This document shows positions 45,301-53,665 of a DNA stretch of 64,000 nucleotides, piece after piece. The notes beneath the pieces are model-generated. The model was not told the origin of the DNA and made no database searches. It saw only the letters and a program-made list of their open reading frames with translations. The DNA is taken from NCBI RefSeq assembly GCF_003589595.1, contig NW_020653711.1, positions 3,713,228 to 3,777,227 of the forward strand, read 5' to 3'. The DNA comes from Hyposmocoma kahamanoa (taxonomy: Eukaryota > Arthropoda > Insecta > Lepidoptera > Cosmopterigidae). Numbering within the stretch: position 1 is the first letter of the stretch; each line of letters starts with the position of its first letter. Made by a program: the position numbers and the translations under genes.

Positions 45301-48300
45301 ACTAACACCACCAGCGTGTATATTGCCGTACTGGAATGAAGTTATAAAGTATAATAAGGTGACTTAAAATCACACGTCTCAAAGACAAGATACGAGTTTA
45401 TGAGCTCTGTATACTGCTATCGAAAGAAAGAAAGGTAGTACAAGGAGCAAAGTTTAATTCGCAAATATTGTTTTTAAGGTTTTTCTGTTAAATAGTTAAA
45501 ATATACATTTAATATTGAGTAGCTTATTTGTTATAAATATGTACATAAGACATATTTTATTAACCGACTTCAAAAAAGGAGGAGGTTCTCAATTCAAATT
45601 CAAATTATTTTATTTCGCCAATATCACAGCATAGTACACGAGTCACAAAAATGAAATGAAATAAAACATAAAGTACAATACATTAAATGAAATTAAAAAA
45701 AAATACATTAAAAAAAACATCAACTCCACTGTATGTTTTTTCTTTTTTTTTTTGTATGTATATTATGCTTTTTCCATCCTCTAAGATATTACGCGATAAC
45801 TCCGGTAAATTTGTAAACCGATTTTGACGATTCTTTTTTTGTTGGAAAGAGGGCACTTCAGTATTGGTCCCATTTAAATTTGAAGAAAATATTCCACATC
45901 TAAGGGTGACAAACTAGGGGATGAATCATTCAAAATCTTTTGAGGTCGATTTTTTTATACACAAAACTTTCACTGCATTTTAACCAAATGTTTTTAAAAT
46001 TACATAAATAAATAGAGAAAAATAATTGCAACTGCATTTAAAGGGAATAATTAATTTAAATGTTACTTTTAATACTTGACTTATGAATAGAATTATAGGG
46101 TACAATAATATTCAGTTGTGCCTTTTGTGTGTTGTGCCTTATTATTATCTTGTTAATTGTAATTGAACAAGATAATAAGGGCGCAATTCCGTCCATTACT
46201 AAGTAAAATACTTTGATTTAAATCTTTGTTGAATTGACATCTCTAGCCAGGACCGGTAGCTGTAAAGGTATATAACTCGGTGACGAAATAAGATTTCTCA
46301 TATATGGCGCTACGGCTAAAAAGTCCTTGAAAAAACCAAATACAAAGACACGACAGCAAACACATAGAAAAATTCGTGAGTCCGCTGGTTCGTTCCGTGG
46401 CTTAGTTGATATAGCGTCTGGCACGGTATGCTAGAAGACGTCGGTCGTAATCCGGCCGGATCGAAGGAATTTTTTGTTCGACCTTTGTATTAATAATATA
46501 TTATATATATTAATAATATATTTAGTATATTATAATTATAACAAAATACACACATCAAAAGTGTCTAAGGATCAAGTACGTTTAAGAGTATTGCTGCAAT
46601 TAGGGTTAATTATATTAACTTTTTTGTATCGCTATTGATACTTTTTAGTGAGTTTTAACATTTAAATAAGGAATATTGTTTAAAATTCGATAACAAGAAG
46701 AAAATCGATTGTCAATGTGGTTTTGTATAAAAATGAGTTATAGCGTTTTGACAAAATCATTACAATATCTGCATCGGAACCGAAACAATTTACATTATTA
46801 TGGAGAGACGACATCATTTAACCCGAGAAGTGATGATGCGAGCCGTCGGAATGTTGGAAGCTGGTTCCAGGCAACGTGCTGTGGCTTTCACTCTTAACAC
46901 TACACAGAGCGTCATAAGTCGCCTCTGGACGCGCTATCGCATGACGGGCAGCGTGGCCGAGCGACATGGAGGACGATCTCGCATCACGACTCGCAGACAG
47001 GACCGGTATATCCAAAATACTGCTCGACGGAATCGTACCATGACCGCCATGATGTTGGATACGAGGCTCCACAGCTCCTCAGGCTTGCTAATAAGCGATC
47101 AAACAATCCGAAATCGTTTACGTGAAGTGGGTCTGCGATCCCGAAGGCCGCTCAGAGTTCCACCTATTGCACCCTGCAATCGCAGGACCCGTTTACGATG
47201 GGCTCGCGAACACAGAAACTGGGAGGAAGAAGACTGGCGCTATGTGTGCTTTTCGGATGAATCCCGCTTCGGTATGAGACCGGATACAAGACGTACTCGA
47301 GTTTGGAGAACATCTGGACGTCATGAACGTTTGAGATATTGTCAGGAAGTTCATCCATATGGTGGGGGAACAATAATGATATGGGCTGGTATTTAGATCG
47401 GCGGAAGAACCGATCTCATTTGGATCAGGGGTAACCTCAATGCTCAAGTTTACGCAGAGAGGATTGTTTCAGATGTTATCATCCCTTTGCGAGGCCAGTT
47501 GGGTGATTCATTTCAACTAATGCATGACAACGCACGTCCACACACGGCTAGAGTCGTAACACGCATTCTTGCCGAAGCTCGTATCAACGTTCTGCCGTGG
47601 CCTGCTCAATCGCCAGACCTCAATCCAATTGAGCACGCATGGGATATGCTTCAAAGAAGAGCTGTGCCGAGTATGGATACCGTACATACTCTACAACAAT
47701 ATTTTGACTTGTTACAAAACACATGGGCGGCCATTCCTCAAAGTGATTTTGATGAACTCATCTTGAGCATGCAAAAACTTGAAGAGTAAGTCAAGCTTTG
47801 GATATGATGAATTTCCCCCGACTCTAATCAAACAATGCAATGATGAACTAGTGGAACCTTTAACACATTTAGTAAATCAATCTTTTTCCGAAGCAACCTT
47901 TCCCGACTTGTTGAAAATCACAGTTATAAAACCCGTGCCCAAATCTGGAACTGCAAATGATCCTAATAATTTTCGCCCCATAGCTCTTCTGTCTACGTTC
48001 TCAAAAATTTTTGAAGCTGCAGTGGCTAAGCGTTTGAATTCATTTTGCGAAAAATTTAAAATATATGACGACAGTCAAAATGGTTTTCGTAAAAACAGAT
48101 CAACTACGTTTGCACGCTATAAGTATAGCAAAGAAATATTAAATACAATTAATAATCGGAAGTATGCTGTTGCACTGTTGTTAGACATGAGCAAAGCATA
48201 TGACAGAGTATCTCATACAATTCTTTTAGGAAAATTGCATGGAGTAGGTGTACGAGGGATAGCCCTCAAATGGTTTGAATCTTACTTAGAGAATCGGCAA

Positions 48301-51300
48301 CAGTTTGTAGATATTGAACACTACGACATGTGCAAAAAATTTTTAACTACATATATGCAGATCAAAAAAACTTGTCGTAAAAAACTCAATACCACAGGGA
48401 AGTGTTTTGGGATGTGCCCTTTTTCTGTTATATATTAACGATTTACCAAAACTGGTAAGTACAAAGAGCATACTTTATGCGGACGATATTACTTTACTTT
48501 TTCAAGGTAATGATAGTGATGAATTAAAACAACAATTAAATATTACCCTAAAACAAATAATAGACTGGTTAACAGATCACAATTTAAAATTAAATATAAC
48601 GAAAACTAAATTAATACAAGTAAAACCTAGACAAAAACGTCCCTTGAAATTCGATTTCTCATATGAAAATTGTAAAGTAATGTCTGTTGATTCGTGCAGT
48701 TTGTTAGGATAGAAATCGACTCAGGACTGAATTGGAAAAATCATGTAGATAAGGTGTCAGGAAAACTATCACGATTTACGTATGCTCTGTTCGAACTAAA
48801 GAAGTGTACAAATTTGAAAACCGCTTTGACAGCATATTATGCTTATGCGTATGCATGGCTAAATTATGGCGTCGTTTTATGGGGTAATAGTACAAACGCC
48901 AACAACCTCTTCGTTCTGCAAAAGAAATGCATGCGAATTTTGGTAAATATAAGAGGAACAGATACTTGTAGACCACACTTTACCAGTTTGAATGTTTTAA
49001 CACTTACCTCAATATACATATTAGAAATTTGTAAGTTTGTAAGAAAATATAGGCATCTATTTGAACAAGAAAGTAATGATACTTGTAAAGCTAGATTAAG
49101 GAAAAGAAATAAATTGGTTGGTTCATTTACAAATTTACACATTGTATCTTCTGGCACACACCATATGGCAATAAAAATTTATAATAAAATACCCCTCATA
49201 ATACGAAATATTGAAACGGAACGTATGTTTGTTAATAAGTTAAAGGTTTTTTTACTATCGAACTGTTTTTACAATTTGCAAGAATTCATCGATTATAATT
49301 AATAATTTACAATGTACCTAGTGAAGTAAGTCAAATTGCTGAGCCCTTACAGGGTTTATGTTGGATCATGTTATGTATTATTTTTAAGACCTTACTGTAC
49401 CACATAATGCAATAAACGATATGATATGATATTTTTACTTCATTTCAATTTTGTGGCTCGTGTACTATGCTGTGATATTAGCGAAATAAAATATTTTGAA
49501 TTTGAATTTTATCTTGTAATCAGCCTACCTGGCTATAAACGATGGGTTGTATGTAGTTCATAATGGAAAAGGTGCTACTCTCAGTGGAGCCCTGCCCTAT
49601 AGGTTGTGTAGTCAGGTATTTTACTGACTACCGTGGTCAAAGATGTCACGCGGTTTTTTTAGTCGTCGTATACTTTCAGGCATGGTGAGCTGCTTGGCTA
49701 GTTGATTTGGGTGACGTTCTAGCCGGTATAATTATAACTAATTACAAAAAAATATTGAATATCTAATTTGAATAATTGAATTGGTGGTGACACATTCAAT
49801 TACAATTTAGAAAAGATCATTTCCCAGACTAGTCCAACTGGGAATCGAACCCGGGACCAAAACATCCTATGCCCCTTGGGCCAACCAATTCGTCAAAGCT
49901 AGGTAATTGCTGTGTTCGTCTAGCAGAAACCTATTTATACGAACCTCATTCAAATACTTTCCGGCGTAAAACGTTCGATATCCTTTCGTGTGCAATATGT
50001 TGGTAAAAGTGGTGTTCTCTTCTTTTCTCCACTCGCCGCCATTGCAGCCGCCGACGATGCTGTTGTTGTATGTTCGGTGGTTATGCACGTATTTGCCGGT
50101 GAGAAAACTGGCTCGACTGGGGCAGCAGATAGGGGAAGTAGTGAACTGTTGAAGCGATACGTATAGAAAATATTTGTACTTTAACTTCTTAATGCCGCAA
50201 CTTGTCGCGCCCATTATCAATTTATGGCGATACCTCCAATGAACACTTATAACATAATTTTTGGACCTGATCTGTGCTTATTTTGTTTTTTGTTTGTGTA
50301 ATTTATTTTTCGAAAAATTAGTTTAAAAAAAAATAAAAAAGAATTTTTTATTTCGAATTTCGTTTTTTGTTGCTTTATTTTTTTTTCACAAATGTGTTCA
50401 TGTATGTGTCTGTTGGCGGCAGAAATAGGTAAGGTGGCAGTATTTCCCAGGACGAACTGTTTCACAAGGAGCACTACCGCTACTAAGTAACTACGTATTC
50501 AGAACGTTTACGACGTCAGTTACCATTTTCATCTACTGATAATATCTTTTCACGCTACAAATGGATACTTACCAATATGATATCCGTTGTCTGAAGTATA
50601 AATTATGTATGTATTATCGAAAAACGATTGAGTATCCAAAGCGTTTATAATGTCAGCTAACCATATCGTACCGAGAGTAGCGCTTCCCAACGTGAGCGGT
50701 TTAGTAAATAAATGTGGTTGAGAGCATAATATTAGAAAATAAAAGTGGCTGTTTACAAAGTACTGTTTAGTGTTCATTGGAGGTATCGATGTAAGGTATA
50801 GGTAACTTCCTAGTTACGGTACCAAAATTGTAAACTGCCTGCGTGACCGAATGGTTCCCATTCTAGTCTGCCACGCAGATGTCCTGAGTTCGATTCCCAG
50901 CCCGGGAGAAATATTTGTATGGCCTACTTTTATTTCTTTCGTGAGTTTGGGTGTAATCTGTAAGTGTGTATGTGTCCATGGCGTCCGAGATACGGAATTT
51001 CTTTGGTGCGGGGCTATGAGTGTGTGGGTTATTATTATAGTTAGGGTCACCGTGTCTCTAGGACTTTCAAACCGACAAACAGATCTACCTAACGAAGAAT
51101 AACAGCAAATATGCCACATTGCCGGCTGTTAAACATCAAATCTTAAGTTTCCTGTGCCTCTAAAGTCCAATAGTCAGCACTCAAATTATTTTAAAACATG
51201 TAAATTTAAATACAGTATCGAGTTCTTAGGTATCCGCGATTGTTACACATAGAAAATGAAACTATTTTTCCGGATTTAAATCGCGTATATTTGTTTTTTC

Positions 51301-51679
51301 AAACCAACAGTCAACCGTGACCATGGCACCTGTAAAGGGCCCGAAACGTCGGTTTGTTTGAAAAAACAAATATACGCGATTTAAATCCGGGAAAATAGTT
51401 TAATTTCCTATTAAATACAGTATTTATACACTTACCGAGTTAGTAAATGTGACTCCTTCGTTACCGATAAACTTTTGCACATTCGCCATCGGTGTCTGAA
51501 ACGAAAATATTGATAAAATAAAACAACAGATTCCACTAAACTACTTTATTTTCACTCATTCTCATACTAACCATACCACCGAGCACTGAATCTTGATCAT
51601 CGGTTAAGAACACAACGAAATTAGGTCTATTTGAATACACAGCACCAAAGAACGAAAATACAAGCAAATAAGTTAACAT
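36197..51679 (-). CDS. GNS: N-acetylglucosamine-6-sulfatase (GNS), complete ten-exon gene
   Basis: A lysosomal sulfatase that removes 6-O-sulfate from N-acetylglucosamine in heparan and keratan sulfate. Exons on the minus strand: 51572-51679, 51436-51495, 49945-50145, 45178-45330, 42648-42815, 41761-41962, 40858-41010, 39089-39249, 38147-38263, 36197-36382. They join in phase to 502 residues (human about 552). Residues 1-16 are a signal peptide ([16 protein letters not shown]). TDDQD at about 27-30 supplies metal ligands. CCPSR at 63-67 is the C-x-P-S-R site whose first Cys becomes formylglycine, and TGKY follows. [18 protein letters not shown] (about 290-296) and [14 protein letters not shown] are GNS-specific blocks. 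Several N-glycosylation sequons are present. The start ATG is preceded by an A-rich context and is the only one giving a signal peptide. Its introns carry most of the transposons of the right half. Identification is very secure. Confidence 0.96.
36768..36958. mobile_element. Short TIR MITE (GNS last intron)
   Basis: The left end AGGCTAAACTCACACTGGCG and the reversed right end AGGCTCAAATTACACTGGCG are inverted repeats, extending into CAGAGTCGAAG. The centre is CpG-rich (GTCGAGCGGTTTCGCGCATC). Confidence 0.8.
37540..37893. mobile_element. GTCGTCACGAC-rich MITE, relative of 4943-5226 (GNS intron)
   Basis: Shares in reverse TTAAATGAAGTTGTTCAC, ACGATTAACTGTCGTTCA and CGACATAATGGGGACGTGCC with the element at 4943-5226. 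The left terminus is damaged. Confidence 0.75.
38147..38263 (-). CDS. GNS: GNS exon 9
   Basis: Acceptor AATTTCCAG, donor GAC/GTAAGT. It encodes [20 protein letters not shown] to [10 protein letters not shown], the cysteine-rich segment typical of GNS. Confidence 0.95.
38597..38630. repeat. Perfect 15-bp hairpin (GNS intron)
   Basis: GAACGTTACGCAATT and AATTGCGTAACGTTC pair around a 4-nt loop. Confidence 0.9.
39089..39249 (-). CDS. GNS: GNS exon 8
   Basis: The in-phase acceptor is CCCAACACAG at 39250-39252, giving [17 protein letters not shown] and [20 protein letters not shown]. Donor GCT/GTAAGT. An alternative acceptor at GTGTCGCAG upstream would break phase. Confidence 0.9.
39395..39485 (-). 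repeat. R3 repeat fragment (GNS intron)
   Basis: CAAGTGACGAACAAGTCGTG to CACTCGGAGCTTTAAATCG is the 3' third of R3 in reverse. Confidence 0.65.
40020..40130. repeat. R7 end fragment (GNS intron)
   Basis: GACCGGCTTAATACGTTTCC then GTGTCGATAACTATGGTGAC matches the R7 right end. Confidence 0.55.
40144..40717. mobile_element. Non-autonomous hAT element with 8-bp target duplication (GNS intron)
   Basis: CAGAGGCGGCTCGT on the left and ACGAGCCGCCTCTG on the right are exact 14-bp inverted repeats. ATTCCAAC directly flanks both ends (40136-40143 and 40718-40725). An 8-bp duplication and a CAGAGGCGGCTCG start are typical of hAT transposons. 574 bp, no transposase. Confidence 0.93.
40858..41010 (-). 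CDS. GNS: GNS exon 7
   Basis: Acceptor ATTATTACAG, donor GCAG/GTTAGT, phase 1 at both ends. It encodes [20 protein letters not shown] and [12 protein letters not shown]. Confidence 0.95.
41095..41240 (+). repeat. LINE 3'-end remnant (GNS intron)
   Basis: An ATCATCATCATTAAGCC-type start, then GTGGGTTGGGGACTTTACAC, resembles the common lepidopteran RTE LINE terminus also at 42830-43100. Confidence 0.55.
41637..41668 (-). repeat. R3 repeat terminal stub (GNS intron)
   Basis: AACTCTTTCACAAGGAGCTC then TACTGCTACT is the first 30 bp of R3 in reverse. It abuts the ghost exon. Confidence 0.75.
41673..41727 (-). pseudogene. Ghost copy of part of GNS exon 6
   Basis: Read on the minus strand, TTATCAGTAGATGAAAATGG followed by TAACTGACGTCGTAAACGTT and CTGGATACGCAG aligns to exon 6 at the codons for [18 protein letters not shown]. 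With one extra base removed it would encode [16 protein letters not shown]. Most differences are silent or conservative (I to V, A to V), which suggests it was once a coding exon. It is cut off by the R3 stub. Confidence 0.65.
41761..41962 (-). CDS. GNS: GNS exon 6: SDNGYH motif
   Basis: Acceptor TTTCTTCAG, donor ATTG/GTATGT, phase 1. It encodes [14 protein letters not shown], the [17 protein letters not shown] block and [13 protein letters not shown]. This exon is the parent of the captured copy at 50485-50700. Confidence 0.97.
42030..42395. repeat. Two R4 repeats head to head (GNS intron)
   Basis: A forward copy (42035-42240, TTTGTGGAATTACACCTATT to AAAAAAGAATCATCAAAATC) meets a reverse copy (42255-42395, ACCGATTTTGATGATTCTTT to TTTGAGGTCGGTTTTTTTAG), making a large inverted repeat. 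Confidence 0.75.
42648..42815 (-). CDS. GNS: GNS exon 5
   Basis: Acceptor CCTTGTAG, donor AAT/GTAAGT. It encodes [20 protein letters not shown], then the [14 protein letters not shown] block and PNFNIAVN. Confidence 0.95.
42830..43100 (+). repeat. RTE LINE 3'-end (GNS intron)
   Basis: ATAATAATCATCAACC, CGCGGGTTGGGGACTTCACA, CGACGATGTTTTCCGTCACC and GGATCCCACGGCCTCTGCTT follow the order of the familiar lepidopteran LINE terminus. Non-coding. Confidence 0.65.
43362..43900. mobile_element. Large GC-rich foldback element R9 (GNS intron)
   Basis: Successive blocks pair across the element: GAAAGTTTTCGCACGGCCGC (left) with GCGGCCGCGCGAAAACTTTC (right); CTAAACAAATAGAGCC and TTTTGCCATGACAGTT with AACTGTCATGGCAAAA and CTCTATTTATTTAG; CACGCGGTCGC with GCGACCGCGTG. 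The ends GCGCCCAATTATACGAG and CTCGTGTGTCTGGGCGC are also inverted. The centre has TGAAATTCGTGTCGAATAAA. Open frames at 43102-43534 on both strands are by-products of this symmetry. Confidence 0.75.
44090..44345 (+). repeat. R3 repeat (GNS intron)
   Basis: A forward copy preceded by a small inverted word (CACAAGGAGCTCTAGAGCTC then CTTGTG). It has an internal deletion after CAGTAATGTGAACATT. Confidence 0.75.
44398..44635 (+). repeat. R3 repeat, adjacent second copy (GNS intron)
   Basis: A second, differently mutated forward copy about 50 bp after the first, from ACAGCTCCTTGTGAAAGGGT to GTCCCGTCACTTTATATCAT. Confidence 0.75.
44640..44872. mobile_element. TIR element with CTCCAATGAACACTACGCC ends (GNS intron)
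   Basis: The left end CTCCAATGAACACTACGCC and the right end GGCGTAGTGTTCATTGGATG are inverted repeats. The interior is T-rich (TTTGTTTTTTGTTGCTTTA). This is the empty sibling of the exon-carrying element at 50228-50788. Confidence 0.8.
45178..45330 (-). CDS. GNS: GNS exon 4
   Basis: Acceptor CTTCATTCCAG, donor ATT/GTAAGT. It encodes [20 protein letters not shown] to [10 protein letters not shown], with an NYT glycosylation sequon. Confidence 0.95.
45562..45960 (-). repeat. R4 repeat split by a LINE 3' tail (GNS intron)
   Basis: AACCGACTTCAAAAAAGGAG starts R4 (reverse reading). 45595-45770 is a reverse LINE tail (TTCAAATTATTTTATTTCGC, CACAGCATAGTACACGAG). R4 resumes at CGATAACTCCGG and ends TTTTGAGGTCGATTTTTTTA. 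Confidence 0.7.
46235..46560 (+). repeat. tRNA-derived SINE (family B) (GNS intron)
   Basis: Starts CATCTCTAGCCAGGACCGGT. It includes TTCGTTCCGTGGCTTAGTTG (box A region), ATCCGGCCGGATCGAAGGAA (damaged box B) and the tail TTTGTATTAATAATA. Confidence 0.75.
46800..47789 (+). pseudogene. Tc1-family transposase with one internal stop and truncated C-terminus
   Basis: The frame opens [20 protein letters not shown] and runs about 330 codons with a single in-frame TAG at 47394-47396, after MIWAGI. It has an N-terminal paired-type helix-turn-helix ([20 protein letters not shown]), a basic linker, a second HTH ([20 protein letters not shown]) and the DD34E core: [18 protein letters not shown] and [12 protein letters not shown] with 34 residues between the last Asp and the Glu. 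All three acidic residues are present. The end, ILSMQKLEE then stop, lacks the usual C-terminal dozen residues and is joined directly to LINE sequence. No right terminal inverted repeat is seen, so it cannot move as it stands. It sits antisense in a GNS intron. Confidence 0.9.
47780..49435 (+). pseudogene. Non-LTR (CR1/Jockey-like) reverse transcriptase, 5'-truncated with frameshifts
   Basis: Three frames (47780-48438, 48407-48712, 48694-49302) form one reverse transcriptase. [15 protein letters not shown] starts it. The first frame has [25 protein letters not shown] and [13 protein letters not shown] (motif A). The second has [17 protein letters not shown] (motif B) and YADDITLLF (catalytic motif C). 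The third has [14 protein letters not shown] and a connection domain ending LQEFIDYN before a stop at 49300. Breaks fall near 48385 and 48705. There is no endonuclease domain because the 5' end is replaced by Tc1 sequence. The 3' end carries a GATATGAT repeat near 49420. Confidence 0.88.
49437..49510 (+). repeat. LINE 3' tail
   Basis: GGCTCGTGTACTATGCTGTG then GCGAAATAAAATATTTTG is the forward form of the tail seen in reverse at 45595-45660. Confidence 0.65.
49800..49885 (-). repeat. tRNA-derived SINE fragment (GNS intron)
   Basis: The minus strand has a tRNA-like head ATTGGTTGGCCCAAGGGGCA and box B GGTTCGATTCCC, then the word AAATGATCTTTTCTAAATTG shared with 8880-8960. It ends 60 bp from exon 3. 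Confidence 0.65.
49945..50145 (-). CDS. GNS: GNS exon 3: catalytic CxPSR motif
   Basis: Acceptor GCTTCAACAG, donor GAG/GTTCGT. It encodes [19 protein letters not shown], then HNHRTYNN, and ends FYAGKYLNE. The formylglycine Cys, Pro, Ser and Arg are all intact. Confidence 0.97.
50228..50788. mobile_element. TIR element carrying a captured GNS exon 6 fragment and an R3 fragment
   Basis: The ends are exact 20-bp inverted repeats (CGATACCTCCAATGAACACT and its complement at 50769-50788). The left interior is T-rich like the sibling at 44640-44872. Then come a reverse R3 piece (50413-50485), the ghost-exon piece and intron (50485-50574), and a copy of the 3' part of exon 6 with its donor (about 50575-50700). 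The captured exon is frameshifted (2 bases lost and 1 gained near SVDD), so it is not a usable exon in the GNS frame, yet its donor has become GTAAGT. The cargo is in the same orientation as GNS. Confidence 0.85.
50834..51010 (+). repeat. tRNA-derived SINE (family A) (GNS intron)
   Basis: Head TGCGTGACCGAATGGTTCCC, box B GAGTTCGATTCCCAGCCCGG, tail TTATTTCTTTCGTGAGTTTG. Confidence 0.8.
51225..51415. mobile_element. R5 palindromic MITE, well preserved (GNS intron 1-2 side)
   Basis: The left arm AATGAAACTATTTTTCCGGA to TATATTTGTTTTTTCAAACC and the right arm GGTTTGTTTGAAAAAACAAA to TCCGGGAAAATAGTTTAATT are near-perfect inverted repeats of about 58 bp. The central loop contains CCGTGACCATGGCACCTGTA. 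It ends 20 bp from exon 2. Confidence 0.9.
51436..51495 (-). CDS. GNS: GNS exon 2
   Basis: Acceptor TTCGTTTCAG, donor TCG/GTAAGT. 20 residues, [20 protein letters not shown], phase 0 at both ends. Confidence 0.93.
51572..51679 (-). CDS. GNS: GNS exon 1: signal peptide and metal-site DD
   Basis: Starts at ATG 51679. It encodes the hydrophobic leader and [19 protein letters not shown]. Donor GGTATG/GTTAGT, phase 0. Confidence 0.95.
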
Positions 51680-52019
51680 TTTGTTGAATATTGTTTAGAA
51701 ATATTATCTATTTATTGTGGAACAGCCGGCATTAGCTCTAGACCGGAGCACTCACTCGCGATGATCACTCCGACTGCAAAAAAGCTGACGCTCTTTACGA
51801 CTGACCTGAAAGATAAAAAAGTCAGTATCACCTATGGTTGCCACCTCTTTTTATGAATGAAAAAGTAGAATAGAAGTCCCAGATACATTAAAGCTTAGAA
51901 AGTGATATGACGCGTTAGCAATGAACCGACGACGTATGCGTCTACTGTGACGTATACGGCGTTACCGTTAGTAGGAACTAACGGTAATAAAGTAATATAA
52001 TTTTACTTTATTGTAATAA
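51680..52019. promoter_or_regulatory. Presumed 5' flank of GNS
   Basis: Immediately upstream of the GNS start (reading leftward). I see no clear TATA box or initiator; CGAGTGAGTGCTCCGG lies about 60 bp before the ATG. A candidate non-coding 5' exon boundary (TTTTTTGCAG) is near 51778. Role inferred from position only. Confidence 0.3.
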
Positions 52020-52200
52020 CAATTCGAGTCCTTAGGTTTTCGCGATTGTTACACATAGGAAATGAAACTATTTTTCCGGATTTAAATAGCATATATTTGT
52101 TTTTTCAAACAAACCAACGTTTCGGGCCCATGGTCACGGTTGATTGTAAAGGGCTAGGGGTTAAATCCGGAAAAATAGTTTCATTTCCTATGTGTAATAA
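52020..52200. mobile_element. R5 palindromic MITE
   Basis: GAAATGAAACTATTTTTCCG at the left and CCGGAAAAATAGTTTCATTT at the right, with the central arm shortened. Flanked by TTAGGTTTTCGCGATTGTTA. Confidence 0.85.
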
Positions 52201-53234
52201 CAATTACTTAAATAAATTTAGTTAATATGAATTAGTCAGAGCTCTTAAATCAAACAAAAATCTATATAGAATACAGTATGTTGAAGAAATAAAGCAACTA
52301 ATTACCGTAAAAATACGTACGCGTTGTGAGAACAGCACTATGTCATAGTCAAAGTTTACAGTGTCAAAATTCTTTGTTGGAAATTGTATCTTAAATGTTT
52401 TCACCTGTCACGAGTCCTAAGGATACTCGGTGTCATTAACGGTTTTTATTTATTATTATTATTATTTCGGTTTTTTAATTTTTTGTATAAATGATGGGTG
52501 GAACCGCGCGTCATGCGTCTTGGAGGAACATGGTGTCTCGTGACGGGTTGAAAAAGGCGAGTGACGCGTTAAAAAAGGAACAAATTTAGTTTGAGATTTG
52601 TACGTACGTAGTTACATGTTATAGTTATATATTTCCCTATATTTTATCTAGTATGTGATTGAGTAAAATATGCAATAATATTTTTATTATGTTTCTATTC
52701 CATTGCTCCATCTACTAGACGAGTGATAGGCAACCCTACGTGTCAACTTAAATGGAAATATTTATAGAGGTTTACTAAACAGTAAGCCGATATGTCCGTG
52801 AAATGCTACAATAGGGTGATGTTTTGTTGACATGAATATCTGATGACATTAATTGATCATTGTGCGAAGAAAGTTATTTATAGAAAGTTAGTTTGGTATT
52901 TCAGAATCAAGAGAAGTGACAATCTCGTTAAAAAAATTAATATGTCGCTAAAAATGAATATACTTTACTCCTCTGTCGTGAATATGATTCAGAGTTGCAT
53001 AGAATAATATAATGGGAAAAAACATTCCTTGAATTTTTGTTATTTACAAATGTCACGCTAGAATTTAATTTTATAATAATTATGTATTGTAAGCGAATAA
53101 TACAAAGTCCAGGTTTCAGCCAACCAATGGATACTCCATTTCGCCCCGCACCCAGGAATAGATCCGTAACCAGCAGTAAAACGTATAATGTGTTGATGAT
53201 CATGAATCATTTTACGAATGACAAGTCGATAACC
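52201..53234. other. Intergenic, nothing recognised
   Basis: AT-rich with no supported gene. Open frames at 52937-53312 on both strands overlap and show no domain. Confidence 0.45.
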
Positions 53235-53340
53235 TTTTTATTCGAATCCGACCGGATCGAAGGGATTTTTTCTGAGTGTTCGATCTTTGTATTAATAATT
53301 ATAACAAACTAGTGGAGTAATTTCACAAAAAATAATTGAA
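53235..53340 (+). repeat. SINE B tail fragment
   Basis: ATCCGACCGGATCGAAGGGA then TTTGTATTAATAATTATAAC and AACTAGTGGAGTAATTTCAC. Confidence 0.7.
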
Positions 53341-53377
53341 TATCAATTCAATAAAAATTTAATTAATACAATGAATA

Positions 53378-53665
53378 GCGACATCTCTTGCCAGGACTGG
53401 TAGCTGTAAAGGTACTAACTGGGTGATAAATCTGCAATAGATTTCTCATAGATGGCGCTACGACTAAAAAGTCGTTGAAAGACCAAGTACAAAGACACGA
53501 CGCAAGCACATAGAAAAATTCGTGAGGTCCGTTGGTTCGTTCCGTGGCTTAGTTGGTACGGTATGCAAGAAGACGTCGGTTCGAATCCGACCGGATCGAA
53601 GGAATTTTTTTTGAGTGTTTTTTCTGAATGTTCGATCTTTGTATTAATAATTATGACTTAATTTA
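53378..53665 (+). repeat. tRNA-derived SINE (family B), best-preserved copy
   Basis: Body CATCTCTTGCCAGGACTGGT, GATGGCGCTACGACTAAAAA and TTCGTTCCGTGGCTTAGTTG (box A region); box B GGTTCGAATCCGACCGGATC; tail TTGTATTAATAATTATGAC. Confidence 0.8.

Noticed and set aside
46818..47447. Minus-strand ORFs opposite the Tc1 transposase
   Set aside because: Antisense shadows of the transposase frame.
50550..50777. GNS-like ORF as an alternative exon of GNS
   Set aside because: It is frameshifted in the SVDD region, lacks the acceptor end of exon 6 and lies inside a TIR element. It is treated as captured pseudo-exon cargo.
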